From JAJCYK01 sp965212195 (GTDB taxonomy: Bacteria > Bacteroidota > Bacteroidia > Cytophagales > Cyclobacteriaceae): 64,000 bases of DNA. The stretch covers positions 1-64,000 of the forward strand of contig CBDBUW010000013.1 of NCBI GenBank assembly GCA_965212195.1, in the 5' to 3' direction. Positions 46,942 to 54,866 of the stretch are shown here, one piece after another; the first letter of the stretch is position 1, and the number at the start of each line of letters is the position of its first letter. The translations under genes and the position numbers were made by a program. The notes under the pieces are model-generated. The model was not told where the DNA came from and made no database searches. It saw nothing but the letters and a program-made list of their open reading frames with translations.

Positions 46942-47015
46942 CGCGCCCGGAAGGACTCGAACCCTCAACCCTCTGATCCGAAGTCAGATATTCTATCCAA
47001 TTGAACTACAGGCGC
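46942..47015 (-). tRNA. tRNA-Arg (anticodon TCG)
   Basis: On the minus strand a 74-nt cloverleaf is readable: acceptor GCGCCTG/CGGGCGC, D arm with TTCAATTGGATAGA, anticodon stem TCTGA/TCAGA with loop CTTCGGA (anticodon TCG) and a T arm with GGTTCGAGTCC. CCA is not encoded. The 3' end faces the cassette side; no second copy of the tRNA 3' end was found to the left. Confidence 0.93.
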
Positions 47016-47022
47016 AATATTT

Positions 47023-48213
47023 TTAACTCAGTACCTCTTTTACTTTTTGAGCAGCATCCTTTAATAATATGGCAGAAGATACTTGCAGACCGGACTCCTC
47101 GATGATCTGGGCGCCCTCCTGGGCATTGGTACCTTGCAACCGTACAATAATGGGTACCCCGATCTCACCAATATTCTTGTAGGCTTCCACTACTCCGGTA
47201 GCCACCCGGTCGCAGCGTACGATCCCACCGAAAATATTGATCAAAATAGCCTTAACATTAGGATCCTTCAAAATAATACGGAATCCGGCCTCCACTGTTT
47301 TGGCATTGGCTCCTCCGCCCACATCCAGGAAGTTGGCGGGATCTCCTCCGGAAAGCTTAATGATATCCATGGTAGCCATAGCCAGGCCTGCACCATTTAC
47401 CATGCAGCCCACATTGCCATCCAACTTCACATAATTAAGTCCTGACTTGCTGGCTTCCACTTCCAGGGGGTCCTCTTCGCTAAGATCTCTAAGCTCCGCC
47501 AAATCCTTATGCCGGAATAAGGCATTATCGTCCAGGTTTACTTTGGCATCTACCGCCATGATCTTATTATCGGAGGTCTTCAATACCGGATTGATCTCAA
47601 ACATGGAGGAGTCCGTGCTCACATAGGCTTTGTATAGGGCGTTGATAAACTTCACCATTTCTTTAAAAGCATTGCCCTCCAACCCTAAGGAAAAGGCGAT
47701 CTTACGTGCCTGGAAGGGCTGTAATCCCAAAGCGGGATCGATAAGTTCCTTTACGATCTTTTCTGGTGTTTTATCGGCTACCTCCTCAATATCCATGCCT
47801 CCCTCTGTACTGGCCATAATGAGATTGCAGTTATTGGCGCGATCCAGCAGGATGCTCATATAATATTCCTTGGGTTCGTGCTCACCGGGATAATACACGT
47901 CCTCGGTGATCAATACCTTATGCACTTCCTTTCCTTCAGGACCGGTTTGATGGGTCACTAACTGCATCCCCAATATCTGTTCCGAAAGGGTTTTTACTTC
48001 ATCCAGGCTTTTGGCCAACTTCACTCCACCTCCCTTTCCACGACCGCCAGCATGGATCTGGGCTTTTACCACGTACCAATTGGTGCCGGTCTCCGCATGT
48101 AATTGTTTGGCTGCTTCCAACGCTTTTTCCGGATTGTCAGCTACAATGCCTTCCTGGATGCGCACGCCGTAATTTTTTAAAAGATCTTTTGCCTGGTATT
48201 CGTGTATATTCAT
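47023..48213 (-). CDS. sucC: Succinyl-CoA synthetase (ADP-forming) beta subunit
   Basis: The 396-residue protein has MNIHEYQAKDLLKNYGVRI, KAQIHAGGRGKGGGVKLA (ATP-grasp), EINPVLKTSDNKIMAVDAKV and a C-terminal ligase domain with NGAGLAMATMDIIKLSGG, GGGANAKTVEAGF and NIFGGIVRCDRVATG. With SucD (not in the window) it makes ATP and succinate from succinyl-CoA in the TCA cycle. Length is standard. It lies 7 bp downstream of the tRNA 5' end and is read in the same direction, upstream of the tRNA on that strand. Confidence 0.97.
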   Translation of the reverse strand: MNIHEYQAKDLLKNYGVRIQEGIVADNPEKALEAAKQLHAETGTNWYVVKAQIHAGGRGKGGGVKLAKSLDEVKTLSEQILGMQLVTHQTGPEGKEVHKVLITEDVYYPGEHEPKEYYMSILLDRANNCNLIMASTEGGMDIEEVADKTPEKIVKELIDPALGLQPFQARKIAFSLGLEGNAFKEMVKFINALYKAYVSTDSSMFEINPVLKTSDNKIMAVDAKVNLDDNALFRHKDLAELRDLSEEDPLEVEASKSGLNYVKLDGNVGCMVNGAGLAMATMDIIKLSGGDPANFLDVGGGANAKTVEAGFRIILKDPNVKAILINIFGGIVRCDRVATGVVEAYKNIGEIGVPIIVRLQGTNAQEGAQIIEESGLQVSSAILLKDAAQKVKEVLS

Positions 48214-48333
48214 GCCATTTATTTTGCACGAATGTACATCATTTGGTCCTTTATCGCAAGGGAAGGAAAGGCTTTCAAATTTCCCCTTAACTGGAATATT
48301 TTACTTATGTTTGAAAGGTTTTTCAAAGCTGCT

Positions 48334-48984
48334 GTGTTAGAGGCTCATAACATTTTTAAATCTTATAACTCCCTGCAGGTATTGAAGGGGATTGACCTGC
48401 AGGTAGAGGCGGGGGAGATCGTTTCCATAGTAGGTGCTTCAGGAGCGGGAAAAAGTACCTTGCTGCACATCCTGGGCTCTCTGGATTTTCCGGACAGAGG
48501 AAAGGTTATGCTAAAGGACCAGTCCATCTTTGATCTGAGCACCAAAGATCTGGCGGCTTTTCGCAACCAGTACATTGGATTTGTATTCCAATTCCACAAT
48601 CTCTTACCCGAGTTTACTGCTTTGGAAAACGTATGTATCCCCGGCTTTATTCAAAATCGCCCGCAGAACGAGGTGATCGATCAGGCAACCTCACTACTGA
48701 GCGACCTGGGAATGGAACCACGCTTGCATCATAAGCCGTCGGAGTTGTCTGGTGGGGAGCAACAGAGAACAGCAGTGGCCCGGGCTTTGATCAATAAACC
48801 GATGGTAATTCTGGCCGATGAACCCAGTGGGAATCTGGATTCTCAAAATGCCCGGGAATTGCACCAATTATTTTTTGATTTACGTTCTAAATACGGTCAA
48901 ACCTTTATTGTCGTTACACATAATGAGGAGCTGGCAAAAATGACCGACAGAATGTTGGAAATTAAGGATGGTGTGATCAATTAA
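48334..48984 (+). CDS. ABC transporter ATP-binding protein (LolD-like)
   Basis: The 216-residue ATPase has Walker A GASGAGKSTL, the Q-loop GFVFQFHNLLPEFTALENV, signature LSGGEQQRTAVARAL and Walker B VILADEPSGNLD, then the H-loop VVTHNEE. The sequence best fits the MacB/LolD group, which powers lipoprotein release (LolCDE) or FtsX-type exporters. Start is GTG at 48334, where family similarity begins (LEAHNIFKSY); an ATG at 48307 or 48202 would add unrelated residues. No permease is adjacent, so its partner is elsewhere. Confidence 0.85.
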   Translation: MLEAHNIFKSYNSLQVLKGIDLQVEAGEIVSIVGASGAGKSTLLHILGSLDFPDRGKVMLKDQSIFDLSTKDLAAFRNQYIGFVFQFHNLLPEFTALENVCIPGFIQNRPQNEVIDQATSLLSDLGMEPRLHHKPSELSGGEQQRTAVARALINKPMVILADEPSGNLDSQNARELHQLFFDLRSKYGQTFIVVTHNEELAKMTDRMLEIKDGVIN

Positions 48985-49071
48985 TTCCAGATCATTTAAT
49001 AGAGGCTCAAGGGTATAAAAAAGCGCCTTTTCGTCATTTGGGAAGGTTTTTGAGAAGCCATCAATTTGTCT

Positions 49072-49108
49072 CATTTTGAGAGCTATGTAAGATTTAACAC
49101 TCAAAATG
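49072..49108. promoter_or_regulatory. 9-bp inverted repeat CATTTTGAG...CTCAAAATG
   Basis: Perfect arms at 49072-49080 and 49100-49108 enclose 19 nt, 98 bp upstream of the NtrC-type regulator gene. It may be an operator or a weak bidirectional hairpin. Confidence 0.35.
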
Positions 49109-49206
49109 CTAAATGGCTTACTGTTAATTGGTTAATTTTGAACCCTTGGTGTATAAGAGTAGCTGAGATTCCATCAAAGCTGACGTAAATTTTTTAATTT
49201 TGTGTT

Positions 49207-50592
49207 ATGGATGTTTCCGGTAAGAAGATCCTGATCGTTGAGGACGAAACCAGCTTACGGGAACTGCTAACTAAGATCCTGGGCCTGGAGGGCTTTCAGG
49301 TTTTTGCAGCAGTGACGGTAAAGGATGGCAAGGAGATATTGAAAAATGAAGATATCTACACTGTCATCACAGACGTAATGCTGCCCGATGACAATGGGAT
49401 CGAGTTTACCAAACATATCAAAAGTACTTACCCCTCCATTGAAGTGATTGTAATGACGGCCTTTGGTAACGTCAAAGATGGTGTAAAAGCCATGAAACTG
49501 GGGGCTTTCGATTATATCACAAAGGGAGATGGTGATGACAAGTTGCCATTATTGGCCGGAAAGGCCGTGGAAAAAGCCATACTGAACCGGCAGCTTAACG
49601 AACTGGAATATCGATTGGAATCGAAATCCAGTTTTAGCAAGATCATCGGAAAATCCAATGCCGTCAATAACCTTATCGAGCTAGCTAAGAAAGTAGCGGT
49701 CACAGACACCACTGTTTTATTACTGGGCGAAACAGGAACCGGAAAGGAATTGCTGGCAGAGGCTCTGCACCTGGCCAGCCGTCGACGTAAGGGCCCGTTC
49801 ATTCCCATCAACTGCGCCGCTATTCCCAAGGACCTGCAGGAGTCGGAACTGTTTGGACATAGAAAGGGTGCCTTTACGGGAGCCCATACCGATAAGAAAG
49901 GATATTTCGAGGTAGCGGACAGAGGAACCATTTTGCTAGATGAACTGGGCGAGATGAGCGCAGACCTTCAGGCCAAACTTTTGAGGACCTTGGAAAGTAG
50001 AACCATAAACCGGGTAGGGGACACTACTCCAATACCTATTGATGTAAGGATAGTAGCGGCTACCAACCGGGATCTTTTCGACGATGCACGCGAAAGTGAA
50101 TTTCGTAAAGATCTTTACTATCGATTGAGTACCTTCACTATTGAACTTCCATCCCTGAAAGAAAGAAAAGACGATATTCCCCTATTGGCGCTGCACTTCA
50201 TGAGTGTCAATGCCGAAAAAATCGGCAAAAAGGTAGACAGCATGAGTAAGGAATATCTGGACTTGTTGCAGCAGCACCAGTGGCCGGGCAATATCCGTGA
50301 ATTGAAAAATGTGATCGAGCGATCCGTGATCCTGGCGGAAGGCAACGAGTTGAAACCGGAAACCTTGCCCAAGGAATTCCTGCAAGCCGAACATCAACCG
50401 GCTGCTATGGTGGAATCCAATGGTAACGGAGGTTATGATTCCGATCATTTTGAGGATTTAAAATCAGTGGAAAAACAACATATTCTTAAGGTATTGAGCT
50501 TGGCAGACGGCAATAAGTCGGAAGCTGCAAAAAAACTAGATATCGGATTAGCTACACTTTACCGGAAGCTCAAGGAATACGGTCTGGATTAA
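49207..50592 (+). CDS. Sigma-54-dependent response regulator (NtrC family)
   Basis: The 461-residue protein has a receiver domain (1-120; Asp11-Glu12-Asp13 region in ILIVEDE, phosphoacceptor Asp56 in TDVMLPDD), an AAA+ domain with Walker A GETGTGKE (174-181), GAFTGA loop (221-226) for sigma-54 contact, Walker B ILLDELGEM and R-finger region, and a C-terminal Fis-type HTH (KSEAAKKLDIGLATLYRKL, about 438-456). It activates sigma-54 promoters when phosphorylated. The histidine kinase gene follows 25 bp later and is the likely partner. A TAATTTTG box at 49195-49202 is very close to the ATG. Confidence 0.95.
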   Translation: MDVSGKKILIVEDETSLRELLTKILGLEGFQVFAAVTVKDGKEILKNEDIYTVITDVMLPDDNGIEFTKHIKSTYPSIEVIVMTAFGNVKDGVKAMKLGAFDYITKGDGDDKLPLLAGKAVEKAILNRQLNELEYRLESKSSFSKIIGKSNAVNNLIELAKKVAVTDTTVLLLGETGTGKELLAEALHLASRRRKGPFIPINCAAIPKDLQESELFGHRKGAFTGAHTDKKGYFEVADRGTILLDELGEMSADLQAKLLRTLESRTINRVGDTTPIPIDVRIVAATNRDLFDDARESEFRKDLYYRLSTFTIELPSLKERKDDIPLLALHFMSVNAEKIGKKVDSMSKEYLDLLQQHQWPGNIRELKNVIERSVILAEGNELKPETLPKEFLQAEHQPAAMVESNGNGGYDSDHFEDLKSVEKQHILKVLSLADGNKSEAAKKLDIGLATLYRKLKEYGLD

Positions 50593-50617
50593 GCGCTAAT
50601 TCCCCAGAGGGTTTACT

Positions 50618-52480
50618 ATGAGGTTAAGAACCCAAATATTCAGCGGATTCATTTTCATATTACTGCTGACACTAATTCTAGCAGGAGTTTCCATATACTA
50701 TCTGGAAAATGTAGGACAAGCTTCGGAAAGAATTCTTGAGGAAAACTATAGCAGTGTTAAAGCCTCCGAGGGTTTGATCGTTTCTTTAGCTAAGGTCGAT
50801 CAGATTCTAGCTAAGATCTGTCTGGGTTCTAATTACAACGAAGAGATCTTACTGGAAATACTGGAAAAAGAAAAGGTGATCTTTTCCAACAACCTGGATA
50901 TCTGCAAAACCAACATCTCTGAGGTGGGCGAAAGGGCCCTGGTAAATGATCTGGTTGATAAGTATGAGGATTATGAGCACCAACTGCTGGACTTCAAAAC
51001 TACCAGTGACCGTGTAGGTCTTTATTTTTCTGTACTGCAACGTAAGAACGAAGTATTACGGGAAGCCTGCGAGGAGCTCATTGCCCTCAATCACAGTGCC
51101 TTAAGTAACAAGGACAAAGTTGTACAGAATCTGTATTTCAATGCTAAGGTGTACGTGTTTGTGATCCTCATCCTGGTATTGCTGATATCGGGGTTGGCCA
51201 TTTATAAATTCCCTCAACTTATTGTCAAGCCCATTCTGGACGTCACTGAAAAGATCAAAAGAGTGTCTGAAGGTGATTATGAACAACAAATCCCCGTGGA
51301 TTCCGATACTGAGCTGGGTAACTTGAGCAAAGCATTCAATATAATGTCTGTAAAGCTTAAGGAATTTGAAGAGTCCAATCTGGAACAGATCAAAGCGCAG
51401 AAAACCCGAATTGAAACCATTATTAAAAGTATTAACGATGGCTTGGTAATCCTCAATGAGGATAAGGATGTGATTCTGGCTAATAACGCAGCTTCGGTAA
51501 TTCTGGGTATTGACGAAAACCGCTTGATCGGGCAAAATGCCTTGGAATTGGCACAATCCAATTCTGTTATGCAAGGTCTGATAGAAACCTTGGAACAAAA
51601 CGGCAACGGAGAATCTAATGCCGAAGCTGATGAAGAGCAGTCATCAAAGAATTTTATTAAGGTAGAACAGAAAGATAAACAGGAGTTTTTTACCAAGGAT
51701 GTGATTGACGTTCAAGACGTAGACGATCACAGTAAAAGTCTTGGCTATATTCTATTGTTGAAGAATGTCACTTATTTCAAACAATCCGATGAGGCCAAGA
51801 CCAATTTTATCGCCGTAGCTTCTCATGAGTTCAAGACACCTCTATCGGCGATTAACATGTGTCTGATGCTGTTGCAGGACAAGCGGTTCGGTTCCCTGAA
51901 CCCCGAACAGGATGAGATTGTGGCCTCTATGAAAAGCGAGGTGCAACGCCTGATAAAAATGGTCTCTGAGCTTCTGGATATATCTAAAATGGAAACGGGC
52001 AGCATCGAGTTGGACAAAAAGCTGGTATCGCCCAAAGTGCTTATGGAGTATTCGTCATCTCCGTTTGATGTTCAATTGAGTGAAAAGAACATAACTCTAG
52101 AGCAACAGATAGATCCAGATTTACCAGACTTTTTGGCTGATACCGAGAAAATATCCTGGGTGTTGATCAATTTTTTAAGCAATGCCATCCGCTACACCCC
52201 CGAGGGAGGAACCATCACCATAGAAGCCAATCGGCTAAATGGCAACGTGGAATTTGCGGTTAAGGACCGGGGGCCGGGTATTCCTAAGCACGATCTTAAT
52301 AAAGTCTTCCAAAGATTTGTTCAGCTACAGACCAACGGTGAGAAAAATGACAAAGGCTTAGGCTTAGGCTTGGCCATTTCCAAAGAAGTGATCACCGAGC
52401 ATAACGGTGAAATTGGAGTAGAAAGCGAAGAAGGTGTAGGAAGCCGTTTTTACTTTACCATTCCCTTGGAGACCGTTTAG
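50618..52480 (+). CDS. Sensor histidine kinase (HAMP-PAS-HisKA-HATPase)
   Basis: The 620-residue protein has TM1 (about 7-26), a periplasmic four-helix-like sensor (about 28-175), TM2 (about 178-197), HAMP (about 198-252), PAS (about 265-320), then HisKA with FIAVASHEFKTPLSAINM (phospho-His403) and a HATPase with INFLSNAIRYTPEGG (N box), VKDRGPGIPK (G1) and GLGLGLAISKEV (G2). It senses an unknown envelope signal and phosphorylates the NtrC-type regulator upstream. Its stop codon overlaps that of the convergent MlaF-like gene. Confidence 0.93.
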   Translation: MRLRTQIFSGFIFILLLTLILAGVSIYYLENVGQASERILEENYSSVKASEGLIVSLAKVDQILAKICLGSNYNEEILLEILEKEKVIFSNNLDICKTNISEVGERALVNDLVDKYEDYEHQLLDFKTTSDRVGLYFSVLQRKNEVLREACEELIALNHSALSNKDKVVQNLYFNAKVYVFVILILVLLISGLAIYKFPQLIVKPILDVTEKIKRVSEGDYEQQIPVDSDTELGNLSKAFNIMSVKLKEFEESNLEQIKAQKTRIETIIKSINDGLVILNEDKDVILANNAASVILGIDENRLIGQNALELAQSNSVMQGLIETLEQNGNGESNAEADEEQSSKNFIKVEQKDKQEFFTKDVIDVQDVDDHSKSLGYILLLKNVTYFKQSDEAKTNFIAVASHEFKTPLSAINMCLMLLQDKRFGSLNPEQDEIVASMKSEVQRLIKMVSELLDISKMETGSIELDKKLVSPKVLMEYSSSPFDVQLSEKNITLEQQIDPDLPDFLADTEKISWVLINFLSNAIRYTPEGGTITIEANRLNGNVEFAVKDRGPGIPKHDLNKVFQRFVQLQTNGEKNDKGLGLGLAISKEVITEHNGEIGVESEEGVGSRFYFTIPLETV

Positions 52481-53226
52481 GAGGACTTCATCATCCGCAT
52501 CAGCTTGTTTGCAAAGATAAAATCCTGTAGCTCTTTGGCTTCGGCCTGGGAGATGTTTTCACTGGATCCTTCCCATACTTTATAGCCCTGATGCATGAAC
52601 ATGACATACTCGCCGATTTCCATCACGGAATTCATATCGTGAGTAACCACGATAGTGGTGATCCCATATTCCTTGGTGATCTCCTGAATGAGATTGTCAA
52701 TCAGAATGGCAGTTTGGGGATCAAGTCCTGAATTAGGTTCATCACAAAAAAGGTATTGGCTATTGTTGACAATGGCCCGGGCAATTCCCACCCGCTTTTT
52801 CATACCTCCGCTGATCTCTGAAGGCATTTTTTGGTTTACATTTTCCAGCCCCACCCGTTGTAGACAGAAATTGACCCGGTCCAGTTTCTCTTCCACTGTC
52901 ATGTCCGTAAGGATATCGAGGGGAAACATGATGTTTTCCTGCACATTTTTGGAATCAAAAAGTGCCCCTCCCTGGAACAACATGCCGATCTCCCGGCGAA
53001 TTTCCGTTTTCAGGTCCCGGTCGGCATGAGTAAAATCCCGGCCGTCGTAAAATACATTTCCTTCATCAGGAGCTATTAAGCCCACTATACATTTCAGAAG
53101 TACTGTTTTACCAGTACCGCTGGCACCTATGATCAAGTTAGTTCGACCGGCTTCAAAACGACCGCTGATATCATGTAATACCTCCTTGCCGTCAAAAGAC
53201 TTTTTGATATGTTCAATCTCAATCAC
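52477..53226 (-). CDS. MlaF-like ABC transporter ATP-binding protein
   Basis: The 249-residue ATPase has Walker A IIGASGTGKTVLLKCIVGL, Q-loop GMLFQGGALFDSKNV, signature EISGGMKKRVGIARAI, Walker B YLFCDEPNSGLDPQ and VVTHDMNSV. The GGALF after the Q-loop and the GLDP context match MlaF, which drives phospholipid trafficking between membranes with MlaE. It begins at the same base where the MlaE-like gene stops. MlaD is not in the window. Confidence 0.92.
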   Translation of the reverse strand: MIEIEHIKKSFDGKEVLHDISGRFEAGRTNLIIGASGTGKTVLLKCIVGLIAPDEGNVFYDGRDFTHADRDLKTEIRREIGMLFQGGALFDSKNVQENIMFPLDILTDMTVEEKLDRVNFCLQRVGLENVNQKMPSEISGGMKKRVGIARAIVNNSQYLFCDEPNSGLDPQTAILIDNLIQEITKEYGITTIVVTHDMNSVMEIGEYVMFMHQGYKVWEGSSENISQAEAKELQDFIFANKLMRMMKSS

Positions 53227-53954
53227 TACAGTAATAGCTGGGCTAATAAGTAATCCGCTAGCAAGATAGCAATACAGCTATTAGTAACCGCGCTGGTGCT
53301 GGCAATACCCACTTCCAAAGCACCTCCTTTGGTGAAAAAGCCCTTGTAGGCAGAAATGCTACTGATCAAAAAAGCAAAGACTACTGATTTGATCATCGCG
53401 AATTTGATGGTAAACGGATTGAAATCCAGGCGAATACCGTATATGTACTCCTGCTCAGTGATAATGTTGGTCAAGGTCCCGGCTATATAACCTCCGTAAA
53501 TCGATAGGAACATGGCCAGGATCACTAGCAAAGGATACATCAGCACTGCCGCAATGACCTTGGGTAAGACCAGGTACGACACACTGTTGATCCCCATTAC
53601 TTCTAATGCATCGATCTGTTCGGTAATGCGCATAGTACCCAAGCCACTGGAAATACTGGAACCTACCTTCCCAGCAAAAACAATGGCAATCACGGTGGGG
53701 GCAAGTTCCTGAACGGTCATATCCCGGACCAGAGTACCAATGATATAGTCCTGAATCAGTGGGCTAACCAAGTTGTATGCCGTTTGAACCGCCGTCACCG
53801 CGCCCATAAAGGTGGATACGATCACTACGATAAATATAGAACCCACTCCCACTAATATCGATTCGTCGATTATCAGTTTCACATATGTTCTGAAAGACTC
53901 TCTATTCACAAAAAGTGACCCTAAGAACATGAAATATTTACCGATACTTCTCAT
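53226..53954 (-). CDS. MlaE family ABC transporter permease
   Basis: The 242-residue membrane protein has FMGAVTAVQTAYNL, ELAPTVIAIVFAGKVGSSI, SGLGTMRITEQIDALEVMGI and ATSAVTNSCIAILLADYLLA, all MlaE-family signatures. It is the permease for phospholipid transport across the inner membrane and pairs with the downstream ATPase. A TATATTTG promoter box lies 87-94 bp upstream. Confidence 0.93.
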   Translation of the reverse strand: MRSIGKYFMFLGSLFVNRESFRTYVKLIIDESILVGVGSIFIVVIVSTFMGAVTAVQTAYNLVSPLIQDYIIGTLVRDMTVQELAPTVIAIVFAGKVGSSISSGLGTMRITEQIDALEVMGINSVSYLVLPKVIAAVLMYPLLVILAMFLSIYGGYIAGTLTNIITEQEYIYGIRLDFNPFTIKFAMIKSVVFAFLISSISAYKGFFTKGGALEVGIASTSAVTNSCIAILLADYLLAQLLL

Positions 53955-54040
53955 TAAAAATCTAGGGGAATAGCTACATTTAGTAGATTTAAAAGTAGGC
54001 CCTGTAAGCTATGTATTCTGCTTGTGTGGCGATCTGACAG

Positions 54041-54048
54041 CAAATATA
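54041..54048 (-). promoter_or_regulatory. Bacteroidota -7 box TATATTTG before the mlaEF-like operon
   Basis: An exact TAnnTTTG match followed by C on the minus strand, 87 bp from the permease start. No -33 partner could be seen at the usual spacing. Confidence 0.5.
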
Positions 54049-54090
54049 CTAAAAACTGTGAGTTATTAATTTTTTAAGAATCTCAAAACT

Positions 54091-54804
54091 ATGAGTGAAC
54101 GTAAAATGGTAGTGGTCACCGCGGGAAGCAGGGGTATTGGCCGGGCTGTGGTAATGAGAATGGGGCAGGAGGGGTTTGATGTAGTTACCTGCTCCCGGGA
54201 CCGCACCAAGCTGGAAGCCCTTCATGCTGACTTTGAAGCACAGGGATTTGATGGCAAACTACATTATCTGCCGGTAGATCTTTCTAATAAATCCGGAGTA
54301 GGGTCATTTTTGGAATTTGTAGACTCGCAGAATCAGGAGGTTGATATTCTGGTGAACAATGCCGGTGGTTTTGTGCCCGGCAAAATTTCAGAGGAACCTG
54401 ACGGTAACCTGGAACATATGATCGACTTGAATTTATATAGTGCCTACCGGGTGACCAGGGGTATTCTGCCAAAAATGATCCAAAGGCAAAAAGGCCACAT
54501 TTTTAATATGTGCTCAGTGGCCAGTATTATTCCTTACATGCACGGCGGAAGTTATTGCATTGCTAAATTTGCCCTCTTGGGATTCTCCAAAGTACTGAGA
54601 GAGGAATTGAAGGAGCACCAAATCAGAGTTACCTCCATTCTTCCTGGGCCAGCCCTGACTGACAGCTGGCAAGGGGTTGAATTGCCTCCGGAACGGTTCA
54701 TGCCGGCTGAGGACGTAGCATCCTGCATCCTGGATGCCTATGCATTGTCTTCCAGAACAGTGGTGGAGGAGTTAGTGATCCGGCCCCAACTTGGGGATAT
54801 CTAG
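54091..54804 (+). CDS. SDR family oxidoreductase
   Basis: The 237-residue classical SDR has VVVTAGSRGIGRAVVMRMG, ILVNNAGGFVPG, FNMCSVASIIPYMHGG and the catalytic YCIAK (Tyr-xxx-Lys). The C-terminus differs from FabG. Substrate is unknown; ispG follows 62 bp later on the same strand, so the two may share a transcript. It is divergent from the mlaEF-like operon. Confidence 0.9.
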   Translation: MSERKMVVVTAGSRGIGRAVVMRMGQEGFDVVTCSRDRTKLEALHADFEAQGFDGKLHYLPVDLSNKSGVGSFLEFVDSQNQEVDILVNNAGGFVPGKISEEPDGNLEHMIDLNLYSAYRVTRGILPKMIQRQKGHIFNMCSVASIIPYMHGGSYCIAKFALLGFSKVLREELKEHQIRVTSILPGPALTDSWQGVELPPERFMPAEDVASCILDAYALSSRTVVEELVIRPQLGDI

Positions 54805-54866
54805 TAAACCGGGAAAAACAAACAAATTATCTTTTTTAAGGTTAATTTTACGTAAAACTAAATTCC

